Assembly: GCA_900617975.1 (NCBI GenBank)
Contig: UZAE01001834.1
Coordinates: forward strand, 1-11,343
Reading direction: 5' to 3'
DNA: 11,343 nucleotides
Source: Rodentolepis nana
Taxonomy: Eukaryota; Platyhelminthes; Cestoda; Cyclophyllidea; Hymenolepididae
Part shown: positions 1 to 8,343 of the stretch, in pieces
How the letters are laid out: each line of letters starts with the position of its first letter
Position numbering within the stretch: position 1 is the first letter of the stretch
The notes under the pieces: model-generated
Seen by the model: the letters and a program-made list of their open reading frames with translations, nothing else
Told to the model about the DNA's origin: nothing
Database searches by the model: none
Translations under genes and position numbers: made by a program

Positions 1-133
1 AGAAGACCCACCTGATTCGGTGTCCAGCTCTAAAGACAACGACAGAAACCTAGAGATACTGGGAAGCCAGAAGTCAACTAAGGAGCTAATGATAAATATA
101 TTAAAGCCTTCCATTTGATATAATAATAATAAT
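1..133 (+). repeat. Repeat B1, cut by the left window edge
   Basis: Positions 1-28 are the exact reverse complement of the outer end of B2 (2461-2488), and similarity continues to the ends of both copies. The right end (about 63-117) is the ~60-bp tail shared with family A, read here as GATAAATAT...CCATTTGA, followed by the tandem tail (TAA)n at 118-133. Strand is assigned by taking the A/T tandem tail as the 3' end. In that sense the frame from position 2 is open and reads EDPPDSVSS... up to the TGA at 115-117. The start of the element lies outside the window. Confidence 0.7.
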
Positions 134-984
134 ATTCACTTATTCCTAATTGCGAGCTGTAATGAAGTATGGGATCATTTCGCGGGGTGTAGATGTTTCC
201 AGAATCATTGACCACTTTCTGGCGTTCGGGATCCAACTTTGACGGTCTCATCGAGAAGAAAAGGTGGTCGGTAAATACAACGGCATAAATAGACTCAAAA
301 GAAATCTAACAGACAATGAAAGAACTTTATCCATAATAACCATTTATAGAGTCTGCTACAACCCCAGGCGAATTTTGCACTTCCCTTGGGAAAGATGAGA
401 AAAATAGATCTATTCCTGCCCATTAAGTGGTTGGGTTTAACAGTGCCCTTATGGCAGCTACAAATATATACGTAATAGTTCATTGGGCTAAGATCTGGGA
501 CAAATTCGTTATTCGGGGCTTGACTAATACAATTTCAAGTAGGCATCTAGAATTCAACCTAAGCACCACTTTCAAACAAGCGTGGAGGGGATGAGGAGGA
601 GGAGGAGGAGGGGGATGTATCACATCATCCTTGGAGCAGAACACAACTGAAAACCATGACAATTTTGGAAAATTTTATCTGCTTGACATGAGCAATGTCA
701 TTTGAATTGTATGCAAGACATCTCATCTGTCATTCTACTTATTGGATCTTTAATTTACCAACTTTTCTCATCATAACAAAACCCGAATGTTTGTGCCTCA
801 ACAAGAACTTTCTTCATTTTGCCAAGAAAGTTAACCATCACGGTGGTCAATTTGAGCGAAAAGTTGACCATTGCGATGATTTCAGTAGAAAAGGTCTTAA
901 TGGAATGCAAGATCCCTGGTAGCCAAATAATATTCTTTAAAGCATACCACCAAAACTTATACTTTAATATATGTTAGTAACCCA
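134..984. other. Non-coding stretch between B1 and A1
   Basis: AT-rich DNA with short frames only (none with a recognisable motif or plausible splice pattern). The GGA tract near 600 is the only low-complexity element I see. Confidence 0.6.
592..614. repeat. (GGA)n tract
   Basis: ATGAGGAGGAGGAGGAGG followed by AGGGGG: a short trinucleotide run ending in a G run. On the minus strand it produces a run of prolines (CCT/CCC) in an open frame, which I regard as incidental. Confidence 0.9.
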
Positions 985-1308
985 TCTATTTGTTTATATC
1001 AAATGGCAGGCGTTTTGATACTTATCATTAGCCCCTTAGTTGACTTCGGGCTTCACAGAGGGAGGGAAGCCAAGGTCCCAAAAAGTCGAGGGGGGGGGGA
1101 ACAGAAGGGAGATTCAGAGATGTAAAATAAACAGAGGCAAAGGCAGAGAAAATGCAAGGTGAGTACGGTAGAAGTGATCGACTATGACATACAGTGGGGT
1201 CATAGTAATTTGAAGTGAGAAGTCAACTGCCGGTTTTTAGACTTTTTTGGCATATGAGTATACGTTACCCAGGTTGCACCATGTGAAGGTAAGTCTATTG
1301 CACACCTC
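985..1308 (-). repeat. Repeat A1, ~320-bp interspersed element
   Basis: It aligns end to end with A3, A4 and A5. Landmarks in plus-strand order are a TATTTGTTTAT tail, CAAATGGCAGGCGTTTTG from 1000, TATCATTAGCCCC, GACTTCGGGCTTCAC, a purine-rich middle with ten Gs (1090-1099), GACATACAGTGGGGTCAT, GAAGTCAACTGCCGG, and the distal motif ending AAGGTAAGTCTATTGCAC. Its single distal unit is decayed: the E-box reads CATGTG (1280-1285) where the other copies have CACGTG. Sense is inferred as minus because the tandem A/T tail is at the left. Confidence 0.75.
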
Positions 1309-2301
1309 GTAATTCTTACGTTGATTAAAAAATTACTAAACAATCTAATGATTTATTTAATATTAACATTAAATGCGCATGATTATTTGATAGAAATCGA
1401 AAATTTATAGGGTAACATAGTGCTTGTTTTAGTAAACGCCAAATAACATCTAGAAAGCGCATTAAGTCACGCTTCTCTCTTAAATTTCAAGCAAGTTTTG
1501 ATGATAGTAAGTAGTTCAATGTGGGCTGAAGCCGTGGGTTGAAAGCAGTTATTCGGTGTCGTCGAAAGATTTGCTTTATTTAAAATTGTTCAATGGCCTA
1601 CAAAGCTTTTATTTTAAAAAAATATCCGAGTATAAATTATTATGATTTGAGCTTTGCTGAACTTGCTGAATTGAAGTAATTCAATTGATGGTCAAGACAC
1701 CTTGATCGATCGGTTGTTTTTCCATTGTTTTACGTCCATTAGAATGTAGACGATACTAACAATGGCTACTTGACCCTTTTAGCCAGAAGTATTTTTTGAA
1801 AGGATTAACCATAACCTTGCTGGATAGAACGCATTGAAGGTAAGCATTTTAAAGCAGTATACCTAAACTTTCTATAAAAGTGTTCGAAAACGCATTTTCT
1901 CCAAAACTTGCCTCTGAGTTTCTCCCACTTCTCATTTAATTAACCGAATTATTTCCAGCTGGCTTCCATCAGTAAGCACACAAAGCTCCAGGGGACCCTC
2001 CGATTGATGCGCCGCCTTTGGTATACCCTCATTTTCCTTTCAACTTTTTAAAGGTGGAGGGTACGGAGAAAAGTAACTCGACACAAAGTGATTTATTGAT
2101 GCTAAAAAGCCAAAACTGCTATTATTAATAACAATGGTTTGAGGGTATGAGCGAGGGTTCGCCAGTGTTCAGCGACTTGTCAGAACATGAATCTTCAATT
2201 TCTTTTTGCTCAAAGATGTTCTAGCCAGAGCTGTAAACTCCCTGATTATTTATTTATTATGGACTAAATCAAATCAACTTGCCAGTTATGTCGAAGTTCT
2301 T
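1309..2301. other. Non-coding stretch between A1 and B2
   Basis: AT-rich, with stops in all frames. Around 1950-2065 a GC-richer patch has TACCCTC and GAGGGTA in inverted orientation (about 2024 and 2058). A TTATTTATTTATT run at about 2246 may be the displaced tail of B2. No gene seen. Confidence 0.55.
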
Positions 2302-2492
2302 TTTCAAATGGCAGGCTTTATGATATTTATCATTAGCCCTTAAACTTCGAATTCAGCTTTCCACGTGGGTGGTGGTACATATATAGCAGTTAATTAATAA
2401 CAGTTCATTAGCTGTCTTTTTGCTTCCCAGTATCTCTGGCTTTCCGTCGTTGTCCTTAGGGCTGGACACCGAATCAGGTGGGTCTTCTCCAT
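2302..2492 (-). repeat. Repeat B2, inverted relative to B1
   Basis: The left end carries the shared tail, CAAATGGCAGGCTTTATG from 2305 and TATCATTAGCCC. The right end, GGACACCGAATCAGG to GGGTCTTCT, matches B1 in reverse complement, with 28 identical bases. Compared with B1 it has about 72 extra bases (roughly 2350-2421), which include CCACGTGG at 2361-2368. The minus-strand frame reads EDPPDSVSS like B1. The expected A/T tandem tail is not immediately next to it; the nearest is TTATTTATTTATT at about 2246-2258. Confidence 0.7.
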
Positions 2493-2632
2493 TTCCTTCT
2501 GTAGGTCACGTAGGGGGCATGTTGATTGAGTATATACTCCCAATCAGCTTTCTATATTGTTCCACTTGCAGTTTGAATGAGAGAGGCTCTTGAAAACCTT
2601 CAATGAAGTTTGATGAAAAGTTTTTTTAGGTC

Positions 2633-3052
2633 ATGTTCTTCAGGATCAAGGGTTTGCATTCATTAGAACTTTATAAATCTCATATTTCAAATTTTTTGGC
2701 TTATGGTGGAAGTTTAGAACTCTGGTTAGTGGCATCACCTTCCGCAATTGGTATTACTAAGCAGTTAGTTAGTGCAAGATCAGGAGATATTGCTAATGAT
2801 GCAGTATGTTAATAACTTAAATGTTGTTAAATAGTTAAAGAAGCTCTCTAAACTAAAATTCTCGGTCACCTCAACTCTGCTACGTTGAAAGCTAAGGTTG
2901 CTGATTATCAAGGAAGAGAAATTTACCTTCTCACTCACTAGATGAAAAAAGCAAGGAATTAAAGATTCAATTCGCCTGAACTCGAAAAGTCGAAATCAAA
3001 GCATATGCTGATGCTTATCATTATGTTGGGTAGATTGCATCATTATCTGGGT
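2633..3052 (+). pseudogene. Decayed coding-like stretch, unknown protein
   Basis: From an ATG at 2633 a 59-codon frame runs to TAA at 2810-2812 and includes residues such as GSLELWLVASPSAIG and ITKQLVSARSGDIANDAV. In the same frame, after several stops, a second open block at 2852-2941 reads TKILGHLNSATLKAKVADY.... A shifted frame from 2941 then reads DEKSKELKIQF and, after a stop, KVEIKAYADAYHYVG up to a GG|GTAAGC donor-like site near 3051. The composition is protein-like and the interruptions suggest a broken gene or transposon fragment. I do not recognise the family. Chance frames of this length do occur in such sequence. Confidence 0.3.
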
Positions 3053-4567
3053 AAGCAAAATGTGCCATATGTACAGCCAGATGAAGGCGCATCCATAACA
3101 GACGGTCAAGGGATGAAGGAGGTGAGGAAGGAAAAGATTTCCTTGTGCACACAAAGGCCAAATGTCAAGTCAATCTGTTCCGTTCACACACTATTGTACC
3201 AGAAAAGAGGGAGTGATGAGTTTTTTTGTGTGTGCATGCATATTTCAGATGTACCCTTGGTTACTTCCGACACCTCTCCTCCTCAGTTGCTGCCCTCTTG
3301 ACTCCTTCCATCTACTTGTTGGCCATATGAACGCCATTTGTCTATACCTCCATCCACACGAAATAACTACGTCTATTTAGGTTTTTAAACAGCCAATGGA
3401 AAAAAATGGACTGTCAATTTAATTAATCACCTGCTAACTAATCATGTGAACTTAGTTTCATTTCAAGTCTGCAAAATATTGTCAATTACACGTTTAGCCT
3501 ATATTTCTTCAACTGAACTAATTTGAAACGCTTCTTTACAATGAATGACAACACGAATGCAATCCTATACTCAATGCACTTGCGGCACTTAAGCTAAATT
3601 TTGACAAGCAAAGGTCTAGCTTGTTGCACCAGCCTCATAAAAATCTTCGATCATAAGATCAACACCATGGACTTTTGTTTTCTGCCCCAGTAGATACTAT
3701 TTTAAATACCATGCACACACACACACACGCACACACACACACACAAACTCGAATATGTAATTAGATTAGTTTGATTGAATTAATTATTGAGTGTTTCATA
3801 TAAACACTACCTAGGATCCTACGCTATCGCAAAATGCAATATTTCGTTCTATAAAAATTAGCAACATTATTGTGAATTTTCCTGAGTATTCCAAAATGGA
3901 TGTCATTCTGCAATTGAGTATGGCAAGTGATAGGTAAGGGAATCTCAACTCTCAAGGATGATATTTCATTGAAAGTGGAACTGGATTGGCGTTTGGAGTT
4001 AAGTGAAGGGCTTTGAATGAATTATTTATGTTACCTGAAGTAATCCGACAGCCAAATTCATTGTTAGCCTTTGACCAAATGTATATTTTTTTATTTCTAA
4101 TTTTACAGTAATGATTGCTATAACCCGAATTTTGACATCTTCGTTTCGTTAGATGTAAACTTTGCTAGATGTTATGATTTAAACAGCCATCTCCTCGCTG
4201 TATTTTAGTTAAGGGAAATTTAACGGTAATAAAAACTTTAAAAATTCGAATTTTTAAAAATATAGATAAGTGGTATTTGAATAATTTAAAAAAACTAAAA
4301 TTAGGCATTCAAGAATCGTCAAGAAATTCATTCCCCAAATCAGACTTAATTTCTCCCAAGCAAGGCAGACTCAGATTCCCAGAGATATATAATTCCAATT
4401 GGAAACAAGCTAGGCTGTTAATCCTATAAATCTCACAGAGCGTTAATCTTGGGTGTCAATAACAATAATGTATGTCCTAAACATGCATAGGATTATTACC
4501 GACTTTTTGACTTTTTTGTTGATGAAAAACACATTTAATTATACCATAATGTGCATGGATAGATTTT
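3053..4567. other. Non-coding stretch upstream of the Id gene
   Basis: Apart from the CA microsatellite I find no gene, RNA gene or repeat copy. Overlapping frames at 3005-3380 (98 and 72 codons) have no recognisable content. The last few hundred bases would hold any distal regulatory elements of the Id gene, but I can point to none. Confidence 0.5.
3714..3745. repeat. (CA)n microsatellite
   Basis: About sixteen CA dinucleotides with a single interruption, CG at 3728-3729. Alternating purine-pyrimidine DNA of this kind can adopt Z-form and is usually length-polymorphic. Confidence 0.95.
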
Positions 4568-4687
4568 ATTGGACGAAGTTTCAAAATATGACAATTTTCA
4601 CACACAGATCCATTTTCTGATTGGCTGATTGAATCATCCAATGCGTACACAGAATAATATGATTGGCTGAACTCGTAGTATATATAA
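4568..4687 (+). promoter_or_regulatory. Id promoter: clustered CCAAT (NF-Y-type) boxes and TATA box
   Basis: The 11-mer TGATTGGCTGA occurs at 4618-4628 and again at 4660-4670, 42 bp apart, about four helical turns. Its complement TCAGCCAATCA matches the extended NF-Y site. A third box, CCAAT in the opposite orientation, lies at 4638-4642, and a fourth, ATTGG, at 4568-4572. TATATAA at 4681-4687 fits TATAWAW. No ATG lies between the TATA box and the start codon at 4720. The expected start of transcription, about 30 bp past the TATA box, leaves a leader of roughly ten bases, which is strikingly short. A different upstream start site, or trans-splicing, is possible. Binding by NF-Y is inferred from sequence only. 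Confidence 0.65.
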
Positions 4688-4719
4688 CCGGCTTATTAGA
4701 CAGTTTGATAGCGAGGAGA

Positions 4720-5060
4720 ATGACTGCAGTGCGGTTAAGGTCGACTAAGTACAACTACGACGAATGCTGTTCCATTGACCACTGTTTGGATCAATTAAAA
4801 AGAATGGTTCCTACGACTTGTGATTGCAATGAAGTTAAGCAATTGGATTTACTTCAAAGTGTCATTAATTATATCCAAGATTTGGAGGTACTTCTTGCTG
4901 ATGAAAATGCCTCCACATCCTTCACAGATGGAATCCATTCATCAATACCCGTAAGCTCTTGATGGGAGAGTGTTCGTAATTACTGCTTACTTTAACAATG
5001 TGTGTTTATAATGTATTTTTACCTTTATTTCAGGCATCTTCGTACCCAATCTCCCCTTAA
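4720..5060 (+). CDS. id: Id-family helix-loop-helix protein, two exons, 85 aa
   Basis: This is an Id/extramacrochaetae-type dominant-negative HLH regulator. By family knowledge it dimerises with E-proteins and other bHLH factors in the nucleus and keeps them off E-box DNA. The coding sequence joins 4720-4950 (77 codons) to 5034-5060 (8 codons plus TAA) in phase 0. Helix 1 spans about residues 13-30 and ends in the diagnostic Val-Pro (30-31). The loop is about residues 31-39. Helix 2 is about 40-60 and contains LLQSVINYIQDL (44-55), very close to the Id consensus ILQHVIDYILDL. No basic ERxRR region precedes helix 1, which separates Id from DNA-binding bHLH proteins. The start is the first ATG after an in-frame TGA at 4660-4662, with A at -3; the open frame upstream of it overlaps the TATA box. 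It is shorter than vertebrate Ids (about 120-160 aa). Cysteines at 16, 17, 22, 34 and 36 are unusual. The C-terminus ends ASSYPISP. Confidence 0.87.
4951..5033 (+). other. Intron of the Id gene
   Basis: The donor GTAAGC at 4951 follows ACCC, and the acceptor TTTATTTCAG ends at 5033 after a pyrimidine-rich run. Removing these 83 bases keeps the frame and gives a clean TAA at 5058-5060. The intron sits just C-terminal to the HLH domain, the same relative position as in vertebrate Id genes (family knowledge). If it is retained, translation adds only VSS and stops at 4960-4962. Both spliced and unspliced mRNAs therefore encode a complete HLH domain. Confidence 0.8.
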
Positions 5061-5198
5061 CTTATTTATTTTTAATTGTTGTCGATACTTTGTACAGAAT
5101 ATTTGAGACTTCATACAGATTTATTTACTTCTTAATGATATGTTTCATGCGCTGTTCTGGTTTTATTGACTAAAGTCTACACAAAATGTTGGTGCTGG
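5061..5198 (+). promoter_or_regulatory. Id 3' UTR with AU-rich elements and a possible poly(A) site
   Basis: TTATTTATT at 5062-5070, directly after the stop codon, is a perfect match to the classic AU-rich instability nonamer. ATTTATTTA at 5119-5127 gives two overlapping ATTTA pentamers. Id mRNAs in other animals are short-lived immediate-early-type transcripts, so rapid decay is plausible. No AATAAA occurs nearby. The variant hexamer ACTAAA at 5169-5174, followed by GT-rich TGTTGGTGCTGG at 5187-5198, is the best candidate cleavage signal. The UTR end is therefore uncertain. Confidence 0.45.
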
Positions 5199-5199
5199 A

Positions 5200-5587
5200 T
5201 TTCTAATTTTAAGCAGGTTAACCGTTTCGCATCTGAAATCATTTTGTGTCTCTTGAGTTGCAAGAAGGTATAAAGATTTGAAAACCTAATTTCTAATTAT
5301 TCTTTCCAAACTTTCCCGAACTCCTATTTTTATTTCATTCAATAAGTTCATTTGTTCAACCCTTCACATCGTTGATTAAAGTCAAAAGACCAGGGTACTT
5401 ACTGAGTTAAGTTGAATTTCAACGGGATTTCGAGTAAGTAACCAATCTAAAATGTCCTATCCAATTTGTAGAACACCGCTCTCTACAGTCGCTTGGAGGC
5501 ATCAAGCTGGGGTGTTGTTAATCAAAGTACCTAGAGTCATGGCGTACAATTACTCGAGATTGCGTCTTAGGAAATATATCTCATGCT
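5200..5587. other. Region downstream of the Id gene
   Basis: AT-rich, with no clear AATAAA. An 80-codon frame at 5452-5694 runs into repeat C1 and its G run, so I treat it as spurious. Confidence 0.5.
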
Positions 5588-5693
5588 CGGGTGAATACAG
5601 CTGTGTTTGTGCATGTGCTAATTTGCGCAGGTGGTATCAACTTGAGTTACAGGGGAATTGGGGGGGGGGGGATGTTAGGCCACCCGCAAACTG
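5588..5693. repeat. Repeat C1
   Basis: It shares with C2 the ordered blocks GAATACA.CTGTGTTTTG-like, GCAGGTG, AACTTGAGTT, GTTAGGCCACC and GCAAAC. It contains a run of twelve Gs (5660-5671) preceded by GGGG, which is G-quadruplex-prone. The outer blocks TTGC/GCAA and GGTGG/CCACC are complementary, so the element can form a stem around the G run. Orientation is unknown. Confidence 0.5.
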
Positions 5694-6028
5694 AATATCC
5701 CCCTCATATGAACTTCTGAAGAATGAAAAGGTAGTTTAGTGAGCCAAAGCATATGGTAAACAGACGCGAAGCTGAAATCGAATTGCGTCATGTTAATGCC
5801 ATCTAAGGTCCTATTGGTTGGAATAATTGGCGAATGTCGTTGTTTGTCATTCTCAAGTCTGCTAAACATTTAAGGTGTTACATATTGCCGGATGCCTATT
5901 TTCATGGGAAGAGAATCCACTAGAATATGACTGTTACCAATTGGTTAGCGTTGCCTATAGAGAGCTGTAAGATGTCATATCAATAAATTAAGATAGTGGA
6001 ATCATTCGTGATAAAATTGAAGGTAAGC

Positions 6029-6708
6029 TTATCTAATCTTCCAGGTAGTAGTAAAAGGAAGAGCCCTAAGAGGGACAGTTTCGGCGTCATCACGAGAAAG
6101 CTCATTTTGTGATGTTGATTGAACGTGGTGGATTTTCACCAGTGTCTGAGGCACATCTAATTCTTCTTGTCGGCTTTTCAAAGTGACCAATGAAACTCAA
6201 CTCGTTATTCGAATTGTTTATCCAATCGAAAAATGATGTCAATTTTGGCCAAGTGCTGCTTTATGTGGAGTTTGTTCTATTGATCACTGCATAATTAAAT
6301 GCTATATTCAGCGAGATTTTGAAATTGAAATAATATAGATGCTATCTAATTTATTCAAGATCTAGAATTCTTCCTTGAGGACAAAAAGTACAAGATGGAA
6401 ATTTTAATTGTAACGTTCTGAACTGAACGATATTTCTTGTCAGCATTTCCTTAACATTCCCGGTGGGGCTTGAAGAAGGACACCTAAATGCTGGAAATTT
6501 GAAAGCCAAGGGTGGATTCTAGGGTCTGTTTCCATGTCATCGATAGTGCACCAAAGATTGGGAGACGATCTTGCAAGTAGTCTACGAAGTCAGAACTCAT
6601 GATCATCCATCGTGTAAGAGAAGTGGCCAATTCTTCATTTTTCTTTTGGCTTTGTTATACCAAGTAAATTGGCCTCGGAGTGGGTTTTAACTTTTTTTGT
6701 CCGGCCAT
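6029..6708 (-). pseudogene. Minus-strand coding-like debris, possibly transposon-derived
   Basis: On the minus strand a frame from an ATG at 6708 is broken by TAA at 6655-6657, then stays open for 56 codons to TAG at 6484-6486. It includes SDFVDYLQDRLPIFGALS and TWKQTLESTLGFQIS. The spacing of W, L and LG in the last part faintly recalls retroelement integrase segments that precede AYHPQ, but that motif is not found. A second block, 6196-6029, has 55 open codons with ELSRDDAETVPLRALPF in another frame. Composition is protein-like, and no family can be assigned with confidence. The blocks may be unrelated. Confidence 0.27.
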
Positions 6709-6752
6709 AATCCAAAACCTTTTGGCGACAATATTTTTTCCTTATGTACGCA

Positions 6753-6836
6753 TGGTTGAGTACACCTGTGTTTTGCTCAAATATGCAGGTGTCGGTTAAC
6801 TGAGTTTTGGAGGCGAATATTAGGCCACCTGCAAAC
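6753..6836. repeat. Repeat C2
   Basis: A second copy of the C1 blocks: GAGTACACCTGTGTTTTGC, GCAGGTG, AACTGAGTT, ATTAGGCCACCTGC and AAACG. TGCAGGTG (6784-6791) and CACCTGCA (6826-6833) are perfect 8-bp inverted repeats around a 34-base loop. The spacing and the G-rich part differ from C1, so the copies are diverged. The left boundary is approximate. Confidence 0.5.
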
Positions 6837-6839
6837 GCT

Positions 6840-8343
6840 CATAAAAGATCTTAAATCAAACGGATCACTCAAAACCTCACACAATCGGGAAATTGGATAA
6901 TGAAACGAGCTAAGTGGGCTCGGTATTGAGAATACATTCATATGGGGCACTAAAAATTTCAAATACGACCAAATTGAGCTGGATGTAAGGTCGTGACCTC
7001 CAAAAATATTGACGAAAGAAATCTAAAACCATCTGCGCAAATTGTAGGCGAAAATTCTCAAATACCGAGTGCTCAGAATTCATTAGCGTTAAGGCATTAG
7101 GGTGAGAATATTTCCACCATTGACTGTTGTTAGGTCAATTATAACAATTACCTTCAGATTTTCACTATTATTAAGTCAATTTGATATTGATATTTGATAT
7201 TACTTATTATACGTAATTTATTAATTTCAGAATTTTGTAATAATCAATTATTAAGGACCGAGCTGTTATCACTCCTGAATGAGTTCGAAAGTTGGCGTAA
7301 TTAGTCACCACGACACAAGAAGGAGTATTTTGGATTGGCGGTAAAAAATAACTACTATGGCAACCTAAAGCCAAATAGAGGTTAGCATCTCCCCTATTCT
7401 GACAATAAGCAAGGTAGACAAAAAAACCAATGAATGCTATTTAATTAACTAACCGAGTCCACAATATTCGAACATTCGTACTTAAAAGGTGTTTTGTGGT
7501 CATGAAATAGGCACTGTACTTGATATAATATAACTTCAAATAATATATGGTCATGAAATGCTAATAAACACGAGGTGGCGTAACGTGTGCCTGAAAGGTC
7601 AAGGTGTCTAATGCCAACAGTAACTTACGGAACCTGATTTCCGTTTGGCTATTGGTGTTGTGTTTGGTTTTTTGATCAAATTAGAGAGGTTAAATTTCGA
7701 ATCATATAAATTAGTAGGTGTGGGTACTAATATTTATTACTCGTTTGGGAAAATTAAAAAATAATGTAAAAAGATACTTCGTATTTAATGGTGATCGATA
7801 CCTCCACGACCTTAAGATCCTCATTGTTTGCGTTAAGGAGGACTCTAAATTCGATTGGAATATACCTCCTTAGGGATATTGAATGAACAACGCCAGAGAA
7901 TGGAGGTTTTCCATTCAATTTTTTATTCAAAAAAGTACCTATTTCAGAGTTCATTTCTAAACAACGAATAAAAGAATTCAACATACATTGTTTAGTGGCT
8001 TAGCAAATCAGAGATTCCGCCTCACAAAATAATGGAAATTGAACAAAAATGGTTAAAGGCATCAAGTGGTATACATTTTCGGGAATAAAGTTGTTAACGC
8101 CCAAGAGCCCTACATTAGTCAAGGTATGAGAGACAGGCTGTCATAAAATATTAAATACTAGTCATGTAAATACCAAATTTAAATTCCAATTAGTGAAAGT
8201 AGACAAAAATTCCGCAGCGTGGTACAAAATATGCGACCACTAGGCTTTGTGGCACTTGAACTGAAAGCTAAAAAAAGTCAAACGCCATTTCGGTCGAATT
8301 AATTTTTGAGGAAAACAGGCCATCCACAGTATTGATATATACT
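6840..8343. other. Long featureless AT-rich stretch
   Basis: No convincing gene, RNA or repeat family. Minor items are the 11-mer GGTCATGAAAT twice (about 7498 and 7549) and overlapping TTGATAT-type repeats near 7179-7201. Confidence 0.5.
7754..7984 (-). other. 76-codon open frame, doubtful
   Basis: The minus strand reads a 76-residue frame starting MLNSFIRCLEMNSE and including SISLRRYIPIEFRVLL and DLKVVEVSITIKYE. The alternation of hydrophobic and charged residues in its second half looks protein-like, but there is no known motif, no promoter or splice context, and frames of this length are expected by chance in 11 kb of such DNA. Confidence 0.12.

Noticed and set aside
480..662. 60-codon minus-strand frame with a run of prolines
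   Set aside because: The proline run is the GGA/G tract read in reverse; the rest shows no motif.
4663..4719. N-terminal extension of the Id frame by 19 codons from a TTG
   Set aside because: It begins inside a CCAAT box, runs through the TATA box, and has no ATG. The ATG at 4720 has A at -3 and immediately precedes a normal Id N-terminus.
4898..4912. GCTGATGAAAA and similar strings considered as hammerhead ribozyme cores (such ribozymes occur in some flatworm repeats)
   Set aside because: No GAAAC partner strand or stems at the right spacing; this instance is also inside the Id coding exon.
5941..5960. TTGGTTAGCG, reminiscent of a tRNA D-arm
   Set aside because: No B box or T-arm at a workable distance and no cloverleaf stems.
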